From the NCBI GenBank assembly GCA_018350325.1, contig JAEVLN010000001.1, positions 5,175,254 through 5,239,253 on the forward strand: 64,000 bases of DNA, given 5' to 3'. A program made the position numbers and the translations under genes. Position 1 is the stretch's first letter; the number at the start of each line of letters is the position of its first letter. Positions 44,633-55,094 of this stretch are shown here, piece after piece. A model generated the notes under the pieces. It made no database searches. It was not told where the DNA came from and saw only the letters and a program-made list of their open reading frames with translations. This stretch comes from Globodera rostochiensis (taxonomy: Eukaryota > Nematoda > Chromadorea > Rhabditida > Heteroderidae).

Positions 44633-46015
44633 ATGGCATGTAAATCAATTGAATTTAAAAAATTTCAACGGCGGATAAGAAGGACATTGTATCTTGCAAA
44701 TCACTGCAGTAAACGTCCGTTGATGGCTCAGATGACGAAAAAAGCTTCGAAATGTTTAATCGTTGATGATTTCGACTCCTTTGACTTTGATAAGATGGCG
44801 GATAAACTTGGATATCATGGATATGTTTCGCCTTGCAATATGCTCACTGGTGAGTTCGGCATTTTGTTTGGAAACGGAACAAGTAATAATTTGTCAACAA
44901 TTTAATTAAAAAGATCACAAAGGATCTATTTTTGAATTGGTTGAATTAACTTAAAAAATTTTGTAAAAAATATGCTGCTTGTCTGAATTGTTTTTGCTCT
45001 TCGGCCGACCCCCCCCCCCCAAAAAAAATGTTTTCTATATCGGCCTGCACTTCCCATGGCAACATTTCTGTCTTCAGCTTTGGTATACATCATTCGTCTA
45101 AAAGAGTCAAACGAAAGTGAATTTTTTGCGTTCAATCCTACTGAACTCTTTGTTTCTTCATTGGTGTTAGCAACCAAATACCTAAACGATGGGACTTTGC
45201 AAGAATTTGTTTGGAATGATGAATGGGTAAGTAAGAGATAAACTATGGAATGGTGAATGGATAGTAAGAAAAAAGTAACCCGGTATAAATTTTAGGCTTC
45301 AGTCTCAGGATTTGGACTATCCAAACTAAATGAACTGGAATTACGATTGCTTAATTCTTTGGTAGGTTTGTTTTGTCGGCAGCGCCAGACTTCCTATTGA
45401 ATTAAAATGACGAGAACGAATAATTGTTGAATTTTAATACATATTTCTAAATTAATACTTCTGTTGTGTTCATCACAAAAACAGCGTTTTCCCAAGAAGT
45501 GCACCTCACAACCCCCCCCCCCCTTCTGAAATTTTTTGGGCTAGGGTGGCACCTCATCCTTTTTTCTTTACTTCTGACTACAAACTCGTTTCTAGGGCTG
45601 GGATGTATCAATTCAATCTGGAGACTTTGAAGCAGTTTTGACGCAATTAGAAAAATATGTTGCAAGCGAAATGGCTCATCAGAATGGCATAATGAGCTAC
45701 AATGAATTGTACATACTTTCCAATGTGCAAGAGTTTAACAATATTCTTCTTTGTCTACTAACACTTCTGCTGAAGTTTTTGGTTGTGTTGTTGGCGCTGT
45801 ATCTCGCACTATTAGCTGGTTTGATTACGTTGGACATGGCAGTCTCGCGCAAACTGGATTTACCGGGTGCGACGAGCATTTATCATCCCGGACGAGATGA
45901 TTGTTCGCATCCACCAATTTCCTTACCAGATGAACGAAAAATCGATGCGAACGGGACGAAAGTTGTTCAGAGGAATGATTTTTTTGCACAATTACTTGCC
46001 TTTCGCCTTTGTTAA
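44633..46015 (+). CDS. CNPPD1: CNPPD1-like cyclin-domain membrane protein
   Basis: Cyclin Pas1/PHO80 domain protein. Exon 1 (44633-44849) reads MACKSIEFKKFQRRIRRTLY and KMADKLGYHGYVSPCNM. The cyclin-fold part is at about 45030-45225: ALVYIIRLKESNESEFFAFN, PTELFVSSLVLATKYLNDGT, EFVWNDEW. It continues in about 45297-45360 (SGFGLSKLNELELRLLNSL) and about 45596-46015 (GWDVSIQSGDFEAVL, YNELYILSN). A hydrophobic membrane segment follows (LLLKFLVVLLALYLALLAGL), then a short tail. The DEW-(x)-LN-LE-LL-W pattern plus a C-terminal TM fits CNPPD1. The join between exon 1 and the cyclin part was not resolved. Function of the family is poorly known. Confidence 0.72.
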
Positions 46016-46456
46016 TTTTTAATTCGAGAAAATATACTGGTTTAACAATTTGTCGGCTAAGAATAAAACAGTTTTGTGCTGTCCTTTAGTTGGTCTTGTG
46101 ATGGCTACCTCAATGAGGAATTAAGAGATTCCGCAAAGTAAAATTGTCTTCGGTTCGCCATTCATTCTTATGTGACCCATTTCCCTGGTGTTTCTTTCGA
46201 TATCCTTAGCCCGCACTCCCTCTCCCGCTTTCCATCCATCTTTCTCTTCTCCTATGCAGGCGGGGCTATCCGTTGACGTGTCATTACGACGGACATCGTC
46301 CGCGCATAACCATTTCGATTTGCAGCACATCTCAAGCTCTGTGCTTTATCACTCCGTCCTCAAATAAGGGGCTTTTTGTGATTGTTTTGTATTTGAAACC
46401 GTTCACATTAAAATGAAATTTACAGTCATTGTCTTATTCGGTTAAAGAAGGTATCT

Positions 46457-47720
46457 ATGGCGAGGACATTGCTCTTTTTGCTTGTCATTTTCATTTGCTT
46501 CGAATGCTCTGTTGGTGCCTTAAAGTCAAAGAATCTCTTGAATCTGCATGAGGAGAACTGGCGAAACATTCTCAGCGGCGAATGGATGATCGAATTGTGA
46601 GTTTTTTTGTTGTTTATTGTAATGGGTCAGTGCAGAAATCTAAAGTCATGCGCCGTGGTGTCCTGCCTGCAAAGACCTCCAAAAAGTGAGTGGAGGACCC
46701 TCTCTTTTTGGCTGCTAACTTCGCCTTTTAGTCGTGGAATTCGTTCGCTGATTGGTCAAGAGATTTGAATATAAACGTCGCGGACATCGACGTAACCACA
46801 AACCCGGGACTTTCCGGCCGATTTCTTGTCACCGCGTTGCCCACCATTTATCAGTCAGTTCCCGCTGATGCGATAGCTTTTCATATTTTGTGTTTTCAGT
46901 GTGAAGGACGGCGTTTTCAGACTTTACACGGGACCACGCGACAAAAATGATTTTGTAAATTTGCCAAATCGCGTCGTCGCTGAAAAAATCGTTTAGATTT
47001 CTTTTATCGAAGACAAGCGTTGGACGAGTATCGACCCGCTGCCGTCTTACAAACATCCGGACAGCGCTCAAATGGGCGTGGTCGCCGTCTTTTTCAAGCT
47101 GTCCATGGCAGTCAGAGACTTGCACGGCCACAGTAGGTCTAATTATTCTCGAATTTATAAAACACTTAACTTGTTAGTGGTCGAGAAGGTCGGAGTGCCT
47201 TCTTGGGCTTCCTATGCGTTCTTCGCCACTGTGACACTCGCATTGGGCTGTGTTCTCGGATTTGTAAGCTTTATATCCGCACTCTTTCGCCCAATCATTT
47301 TGAACAACTGAAGCGTCTCATATTTTGATAATCACTGAAAACGAATGTTTGGTAACATTCGAAGCTTCTACTATTACATCAACAAAAAACAAAGCGATAG
47401 AAATTTCAGTTGGTCATAAAATAAAAAGAGTTGTTGTAAATAAAAATTATTTGATTTTTGCCTGACGTTTCAGATAATCGTTTGCATTATCGACTATGTA
47501 TTCCCAACCGGAGCGAATGCTAAGAAATTGAAGGAGGCTGAGCGACGGAAGGAACAATCGAACCCCAAGCAAAAGGCGAAGGATGCCGCCGAAAAAGGTC
47601 GGTCATTTTCAGCGGTTTTATTTACCGTCCCCCACAACTTTAGCGAATGTGCAAAAGGAATCATCCGAAGAGAAAAAGTCTCCAAATGCGAAGAAGAGCG
47701 ATTCGAAAAAGACCAAATGA
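46457..47720 (+). CDS. TMX1: TMX1-type transmembrane thioredoxin-related protein
   Basis: ER-resident oxidoreductase; the C. elegans member is DPY-11, needed for cuticle formation. Exons: 46457-46596, 46646-46685, 46732-46853, 46900-46954, 46997-47132, 47178-47263, 47474-47597, 47644-47720. Signal peptide MARTLLFLLVIFICFECSVG. The thioredoxin active site is HAPWCPACKDLQ (CPAC, the typical TMX1 variant), followed by GLSGRFLVTALPTIYHVKDG and RLYTGPRDKNDF, ISFIEDKRW. A membrane segment comes at SYAFFATVTLALGCVLGF, and the cytosolic tail is very basic and Lys-rich (KKSPNAKKSDSKKTK), possibly an ER retention signal. All introns are GT-AG. Length (about 260 aa) is normal. Confidence 0.95.
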
Positions 47721-48014
47721 ACTTTTGTTTCCAACGAAGTCGACAACGGTCGGAAGTGACGGAGCCTTTTAACACGATTTTATTTATTTGTTTTTACTCT
47801 CCAACTTAAAATCACTTCAACACACAGTTCCTTCAATTTGTGATTATTTGTCAATTTCAGAGTAATTGTTTAGTCCAATTCTAACAAATAAAATGTTAAT
47901 GGTTAAATCTCAATCCACAAAAGGGTATAAATGGTTAAACTCTCCTCCGTGAAGATTTTGTGATGAAATTGGGTAGCAAATAATACTTTCATTTAGGAAC
48001 TCGCTCCGTGGGAG

Positions 48015-49667
48015 ATGAACACTTTAGAGGGTCAAAGACCGACTTCGATCTCTGCCGAAAAATATTCGTATTTATACGACTCGGCTGATGAAGTTTGGGG
48101 TGATGGACGGTGTGCAATTGTTTATACCGATGAATACAACATTTCTTTCTTCGGCATTGAGAAGTGCCATCCATTCGATTCCAAAAAGTGGGGCCATGTC
48201 TTCCAGTTGCTGACAGGCAAATGCATTCATAATCCGCAGAGATTTACAATAGTAACAAATTCTGTGAAACCGCCCATTAAACGCCTTTTCTCTTGCAGAG
48301 AGCGGTGCCCTTGACGAAAGTGCTGTTCTGCGTCCGAAGGAGGCGAGGAACGAGGACCTTTTACTCGTCCATTCCGAGGAGTATTTGCACTCACTGGGCA
48401 GTCGCTTAACCCTGACGCGAATTCTGGAGGTCGGCCTCGTCCTTTTCTTCCCCAATTGGCTCGTCAACCGACGCGTTCTTCGCCCAATGCGGTGCCGTTT
48501 TATTTGAACCCGGGCAATTTTGCCCCTATTTTGTCTTTAATGCAAAAAGCCTTACCATTAAACTGTGCATTTTGTGACATTGAATTGTCCACATTTTAAC
48601 GTACACTCAATCGGCCACACTTTAACGCGGAATTTTGTTAAAATCCATTTTCTTTCTTCAGATTTCAGACGGGAGGGACTGTGTTGGCGGCCAGAATCAG
48701 CCTTCTGAAAGGATGGGCCATAAACATCGGAGGCGGCTTCCATCACGCGTCTGGCAAGCCATTGGTCTGCTATTTTCTGGTGGCCTAACATTTTGTTCTC
48801 CGCAGGGGGGAGGGGCGGCGGATTCTGCGTTTATGCGGACATCACTTTGGCAATCCGAATTTTGTTCATGTCCGAGCTGATCAGAAGTGCAATGATTGGT
48901 TGGTCTTTTCTGTTTTTTCCCATTTGGACAACGGACTGACCCTCACCAACCCTTTCTAATTGTCGTATTGCCCTTGCCATGGGGGAAATTCTTTTGGATT
49001 GGATAATGTTTCGTCTATGCCAACGCTTACTATTTGTTTATTTTTCCACTAAATTTAGTTGATGTTGATGCTCATCAGGTTCTACTATATTTGTTGTGGC
49101 TTTTATCTTGCTTTTGTTCCCCTCAAGGGAAATGGTCACGAGAGGGATTTTGCTGCCGACCGTCGGGTGTATATTCTCGACCTTTTCAACGCGCACATTT
49201 ACCCTCACGATGAAGTGGCCAAGAGTAATTAGCATTATGTCCATTCATTTGCGCAATTCTTTCTCTCAACAGCTTCCATTTCACGGGCCGTCCCTTTGGA
49301 CGTCGGCACCGAAGACGACATTTACCTCCGTCGGCTCGACCGCGAGTTGGGCGCGGCCTTCCGCGACTTTCCGTCGCCCGATGTTCTGATTTACGTGGCG
49401 GGCACCGACTCTCTTGCCGACGACCCTTTGGGACTCCTCCGCCTGTCCCCGCAGGTGATTTTCTGTGCCTTCCGACGACCCTTCTTTCATAAATACTTAT
49501 CGTTTAAGGGCATTATACGTCGTGATGAACTCGTTTTCCGGGCTGCAATTCAACGGCAAGTCCCCGTCACGATGGTTACCAGCGGGGGATACACCAACCG
49601 GTCCGCAAAAGTCATCTCTGACTCCATTTTGAATCTCAACAAAAAAGGGCTGATCCAGCTGACATAA
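48015..49667 (+). CDS. HDAC11: Class IV histone deacetylase (HDAC11)
   Basis: Zn2+-dependent deacylase. Exons: 48015-48216, 48299-48491, 48662-48753, 48806-48898, 49059-49078 (20 nt), 49128-49224, 49273-49455, 49509-49667. Motifs: CAIVYTDEYNISFFGIEKCH, PFDSKKWGHV, LLLVHSEEYL, VLFFPNWLVNRRVLRPMR, QTGGTVLAA, WAINIGGGFHHAS (catalytic His pair), GGGFCVYADI, VDVDAHQGNGHERDF (zinc ligands Asp and His), GTEDDIYL, YVAGTDSL (third zinc Asp) and MVTSGGY. Two introns, 48217-48298 and 48754-48805, have GC donors (GCAAAT, GCAAGC). The ATG is about 18 nt downstream of a CATTTAG acceptor-like site. It lies 294 nt after TMX1 on the same strand. Confidence 0.95.
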
Positions 49668-49976
49668 TGTCAAATGAATTTGAACGTGTATTTAACTGTT
49701 AAGCGATAAGTAATGCGAATAGAGTCAATGATCTCTTTCTTACGCTGTTTGCTTTAATGCATTTCCTCCTTATCGGTTATGTCCAGTCTTCGAGTAAAAA
49801 TTGATGCTATTTATTTTTTTTATATGAAACAAATTACTATTCAAAACCTTTTTCATTGTGAGAGAATGTTTTTGCATTGAGAGATTTCGATATTTAATCA
49901 AGACTTTGGGTTATAATTAACTCCCCGATGTTAATTAACCTTTGAGGGTGTCGCTTCTTTTAATACTTTGGCCAAA

Positions 49977-51495
49977 ATGTGTGTTACTTTTTTGGCATTG
50001 TCCAGCGGTGGAAGGGGACAGGTAATCGGTGGGAAGTACAGCTTGATCTTGCTGAACAACAGGGACGTCGGTGGGGTGCATTCGAACAATTTAAATTGAA
50101 TGGCGACCAGAAATCGTTTTTCAGATTTTGATCGAGCGACAAGCGCACTCTGCTGGAGGGACGGCGTTTTGGCGTGTGAGTTTTCCAATTGAAGGGACGG
50201 GAATCTGTTAGTTATTCCTTGTATTGACTCTAAAGCTTATGGGTTTCCCCCGCCGAGGGAGCGATTTGGCACGAACCGATTTTGGAGAGTACCTATTACC
50301 CAAGGAAAGTCGAACAAATATCCCTAATTGGTCAATTGCTCTCCCCATTAGCTGCTATAAAAGGTGGACGGGTGGGTCGCAATTTGTTTTTCTCGAGGCA
50401 AAACATTGTCCTGTACGACCTGTCCTGTGTTTTAAGCTTTAATTGAGTTTAAGCTGGATAAATTTGAGGCTGGGACGAGCAGGCGGAAGAACGGGGGACG
50501 TGGCTGGGCATCAACAAAAGTGGGCGGGTCGGAGTCCTTCTCTCCATAACCGAACCCCCACAAACGCTGAAGCAAAATTCGCCCAGCAGAGGTGTCTCTG
50601 TTGTTTTTGGGCGCGACTTTGCTGAAACGGCGTTCTTTTGCTGTTAGGGACGCTCGTCCGGGATTTGCTCAGTGACCCGTCGCCGCCCTTCGCATGCCTT
50701 TCCGGAATTGCTCCAAAACAACAACAATTCAACGGCTTTCAGCTTCTGGCCATAGACAGGTCGGCTGGCCACCAATTAGTAAAATGGCATTTGTCCCTTT
50801 AGCCCTTCTGCCGAAATGGGTTTTTTGTCCAATCGATTCCCCACTGCCGCCGGAGGGCCCATTGTTTGGCCTCATGGTGTTTTGTTATTGCTTTTCGATG
50901 AGTTTAATTGTTTTAAGGCCACTGTTTCAGGTGTTTACGGATTTGGCAACAGTCCGCGTCACCTTCCCTTCAAAAAAGTGGACTATGGGGAAACGAAGTT
51001 CCGTCGATTGATAAGCAATTTCGACTTTGCCCGAAGCGACGAAATGGATTTGGTGCACAGCCTTTTCGACATTGCTTCCGATAAAAATTTGTTCGAATTT
51101 GTCTGTAAGTGATGCCGGGTTGTGCATATTCATTCCCTTCAGACTTTTCCCGGATGAACAAATCCGCCAACAGACGGGCTGTCCTTCGGATAGCGATGCT
51201 TACAAATTCCTTTGCTCCCTCTTCGTTGATGGGACCGTCGCGGGAAGAAATTATGGGACAATGTAAAGATTTGTGGTGGTGGGGGGGGGCGATGAGTTAA
51301 AATGCCCGAGGGAATTCATTTTTATTTGTCAGGTCGACCTCCGTAATTCTGGTGGAGGCGGGGGGAACGGCCGTATTCCACGAAAGGCGCGTGGTTTGCC
51401 CACAAAGTTTGATGGACACCCCGGAGAAGTGGAAATTCTCCGTGGAAAGGTTCGCAGTCGACAGCTCTGATCACCGACACACACGAATTCCCTAA
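49977..51495 (+). CDS. TANGO2: TANGO2 homologue (NRDE family)
   Basis: Exons read: 49977-50070, 50125-50175, 50469-50591, 50648-50759, 50803-50877, 50932-about 51090, 51143-51262, 51333-51495. The start is MCVTFLALSS, with Cys2 where the NRDE family has its conserved N-terminal Cys. Next YSLILLNNRDV, DFDRATSALCWRDGVLA, EERGTWLGINKSGRVGVLL, LVRDLLSD, FNGFQLLAIDR, GGPIVWPHGVYGFGNSP, DEQIRQQTGCPSD and STSVILVEAGGTAVFHERR. The usual NRDE reads NRDV here. C. elegans relatives HRG-9/HRG-10 are linked to haem release; human TANGO2 deficiency is a metabolic disease. The donor of exon 6 (GTTCGA) is the weakest junction. Confidence 0.88.
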
Positions 51496-53281
51496 ATTTG
51501 GGGCAATTCCAACACAAAAAAGTCCTTTTCAAGAGTTTTTTTGGCCACTTAAATGAAATAGCCACTAAAACGGTATAATCGGAAGACTTTTTTTTTTGTT
51601 TTTGATTAATTTGACCAGATTGCTTCCGGCGACGCGATTTTTGTTCATTTGACACTTTAATTGTTACAATGTGATATGACAATTAATCTAATGATTAGAC
51701 GGAATAAAAAACATTACATTTTCTGTTGAGGGATTTATTACGATGGTTTATGTCCGGTTATTGGGCGGTGTCCGCCGTCCGTCGTCCCTCTGCTGGCAAC
51801 GGTGATGGACGTGTCGGTCGCAGAAAATTGTGTATTTACTTTCGGCGTCGTTTGACCTTTGGTTCAATTTGTGATGGGAAGGGAAGGCAATTTGACTTTG
51901 TGGTCGGAGTTTCTGCTCCGTTAATTACCCTTCCGCTGTCCTCGCCCCCCTTTTACACTTTACACAAACATTTGCCCCTTTTTAATGCCTCACTTTCACT
52001 TTAACCCGCGCGCCCTAATCGTTCAGCGGGGGGTTTGGAAGTCCCCCGGTGTGGAGGAGTTCAACATTTGACCGGGCTACAAATGTGTAAATGAATGAGA
52101 ATGGTTCCTCCCCTTTTAATTGCTTGCCAGATTCGATACTTTGGAGTTTATGGACATAAATTTGTTATTTAAAAAACAAATAAGTACCTAAAATTCTTGC
52201 AAAACATTCATTGACGAATCGTTCGGCCACCTGTTTGGGTTGCAGTGAGGCGCAAGCTTTTCGACTTTTACCCCCCACCCCCCGACGCATTCAATTTGCT
52301 CCGTTAATGTGCCACCCTTTTCCCTTTCTCTGTCATCGTTTTGGTGTGATTGGGCAAGGTTTTTGATGCCCATAGATAGCCCATAGCTTCATTCATTCAT
52401 TCACTTTGTTTTTAGGGTAAGGGAAGGTTAAATACCATGTGACACTTACGAATGACTGAATGAATGAATCGTAGCGCTGTTATGTATTATTTTGCGTATA
52501 AAAATGGGGGGGGGGGATGGCCGGCCATTCATTTAACAGAGAGAGAATTGTTGTGGTGCAACCATTTCAAGTTAGGGGCAGTCGGCGGGGGGGGGGGAGA
52601 ATGCCCCCCCGGCAATCAGCGCCATCCGTTTTCATAGATGGAACTTTGTTTACGAGTCAAATTTGTGTGTTATGGACCGGGTAAGAAGTGGAATCAGAGG
52701 GGAAGAGAGGAAAGGGCGGGAGAGATACCGACCGATTGGGTTGGGCAGTTAAATCTGTTTTTGCTTTAGTTTTCACGACCAAAACACCAACCCGCCCCCC
52801 GGGGGTATTATTGCACATTGCCTCACCTTCCCATCCGTCCAAAAATTCAAAGGGTTACCCCCCCCCCCCCCTTAATCGGCCATTTTTTGGGATTGGGGGA
52901 CATCATTTGGCTTCTTCCCCTTCAGAGGCAACGTGCATCATTTGCTGTAAGAGATGCGACTTCCCCCCTTTGCCTTCCCCGTGATAAGGGGTTGCTTCTT
53001 CTCAGGGAACCCCCCCCCCCCTCCCCCCAGGGGCAGCCGATCAAAGACCCCCCCCCCTCCGTTCCTTGGTTGAGAGAAGGGGGGGGGGGGCAGGGGCAGC
53101 GCCGCTTCCCAGGAAACCCCCTCCCCCGGGCAGCCGATCGGAGACCCCTCCCCCCTCCCATTTTAATTGGTGGCCTCTTTTTCTTCACCTTTTTATCAGC
53201 AGATTTCCTGTCTTTTGACCAGCGTTACCCTCTCATTTCAAGCACATCACCATAATATATCGCCATCTTCCTGCAGTCCTA
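51496..53281. other. Intergenic, poly-G/poly-C-rich
   Basis: No exon is supported. Homopolymer tracts at 52507-52515, 52586-52596, 52859-52871, 53010-53019 and 53081-53089 generate long frames on both strands that are compositional. An inverted repeat of TTCATTCATTCA (52388-52402) and TGAATGAATGAAT (52456-52468) brackets about 50 bp. Confidence 0.55.
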
Positions 53282-54480
53282 ATGGCCTTGTCTTTGGCCT
53301 GCCTTCATCCGTGCCCCCTCATCCTCCTCTTCATCCTCGTCCTTTGTCCGCCCTCCGGCGTTGTTTCCGTCCCTTTGATGGCTTCCGATTATTCACATTT
53401 ATTGCGCGACCATTCATCGGCTCAGAACATCCAAAGAACAAAAACGGCGCTGAACGGAAGTGAAACGGCGGCCACACCCGACGCTCTGTCCTCTTCAGCA
53501 ATATTATCAGCAACAGAAGGCGATGCACCAACGCCGTCCATTTCCAATTCCTCGCCCGTTACTGCTTCAACCACTTCAACGCCAACATTAGCCCCCGCCT
53601 CCAATTCTTCCGCCCCTTCCGACGCTTCCGCTCGTCTGCTGTGCCAATTCTTCATTTTCAGCACTTTGTTCGGCTCCGTTTGCACTGTTTCCGCCTGCAC
53701 TTGCCTCTTCCACACCAGACGTTCCATCGTCGGCTCTTCCCAACAACGGCGCGCCGCGTCGGCGGAAGATTTGTCCATTAGTCGTAAGTGACTATAAATT
53801 AGTTAGACTTTAGACGCGTTTAACGCTTCTTCCGCACACTTTTTTTTCGATTGAAAATTCTTTTGGCACCAATGAAATCCTATTAAAGTGCCTTTGGATG
53901 ATTAGAAGCTGGGACCCCCCCCCCCCGGGTCCGTCTCAATTCTTTCCCCCGGGCAATGTCCAAATGCTTTAATAATCACTCATCTGCTGACAAACTCAGC
54001 GGATGCATGATGAAATTAATGCGATAAGAGAGGAGGGAATTCCCCGGCCGCTGCAATTTTATCATAAAACTGCTGACAATTGGAGGGGGGGGGGGGGGGG
54101 AGGGCCCCGTTTTTATGCCTTTTGGGGTTCCCCCACTTTTTGCCCCCAGCAAAATCTTTGGTCCCTTCAGGGTTGGCCCGCATTCGAGAACCCTTCGGGC
54201 CGAACAAGCCCTTCTGTCTCAAGGTTTGCGGCCCCTTTCTCGTCAATTGCCTCGGGGACAAATAATTAATCCCTTTCAGTTCGACGAAAAGGGCCTTTGT
54301 TATGCGAGTCCCCTGACGCGCGAAGTGCCGCCGTTGCCGACTTATGAAGACGCCTGCAAAATGCTTTCGTTCGCTGAGTTGGTGGCCAATTGCGCGGCGG
54401 ACGCTCAGAGAGCACAGAGCGGCGAAGAGACAAAAGGGAGAGGGCCCCCGACGGCGACGACAGACGCCGGAAGGGTGTGA
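53282..54480 (+). CDS. Predicted single-pass membrane protein with Ser/Thr-rich ectodomain
   Basis: Exon 53282-53783 encodes a signal peptide (CPLILLFILVLCPPSGVVS), a Ser/Thr/Ala/Pro-rich stretch of about 100 residues likely to be O-glycosylated, and a membrane segment (FFIFSTLFGSVCTVSACTCL) followed by a basic stop-transfer HTRR. The exon ends at a GTAAGT donor. A candidate downstream exon, 54280-54480, reads EVPPLPTYEDACKM, containing an LPTY motif of the type bound by WW domains; the join is not resolved because phases do not match directly, so an intermediate exon is likely. No known family is recognised. The second exon is less certain than the first. Confidence 0.5.
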
Positions 54481-55094
54481 GAGATAACGAACGGACAGAC
54501 AGACAGAGAGACAGAGGAGGGACTCCTCCGACAAAACGCCGGCGGGGGGAGCACCCCGGCATTGTACAATTATTCGCTCGTTCCCTGATCTTCACTGCTC
54601 AATCCAATTTAATTGACTTTGTGCATCATCTCAGAAAACTTTATTTATCCAACCCGGCTAGGGAGAGGGGGGCCAAACCCGAAAAAAAGGAAATCAAAAT
54701 TTTAAAATTTCCGAAACTCCCGACCTCTCCAAAAGCCCAACTTTATAGGGTAAACTTTGCTTATTTATCAACAAAAAGCACAGATATGCACACAATTGTG
54801 AAGGAAGATCTCAACAATTCTAATTTTATTGTTGCCTAAAAATTTATATGATAAATAAAATGAAAATGTATTAAAAAAACGGATAAAAATAGTGACAGAT
54901 GACGGAATTTCAGCCTATCGTCAAATATACTCGGAATAACAACAATACCCGGATGGATTTTTTGCTTCATTTTGTTTCACATGTTAAACACACGTCCCGT
55001 CACAATTTTCCTGGAGAAGGGAATTGCAATTCCGGTCCCTCCTCAAGTGTTCGTCTTGGTGTCCCGCCTCCTTTAAATTCGCAGTATTATCACG
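54481..55094. other. Intergenic, convergent 3' ends
   Basis: The AT-rich stretch contains AATAAA near 54854 that could serve the + strand gene upstream. Open frames at 54390-54839 and 54899-55159 show no domain and overlap neighbouring genes. Confidence 0.5.

Noticed and set aside
49931..50188. Minus-strand 85-codon frame.
   Set aside because: It is antisense to the first two TANGO2 exons, which carry the conserved MC start and LLNNRD motif.
52388..52468. Inverted TTCATTCATTCA repeat as a possible miniature transposon.
   Set aside because: The arms are only about 12 bp of simple ATTC repeat with no target-site duplication; chance microsatellite is more likely.
54390..54839. Arg/Asp-rich frame (149 codons).
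   Set aside because: It overlaps the candidate tail exon in another frame and is dominated by simple CAGACAGA-type sequence; no domain.
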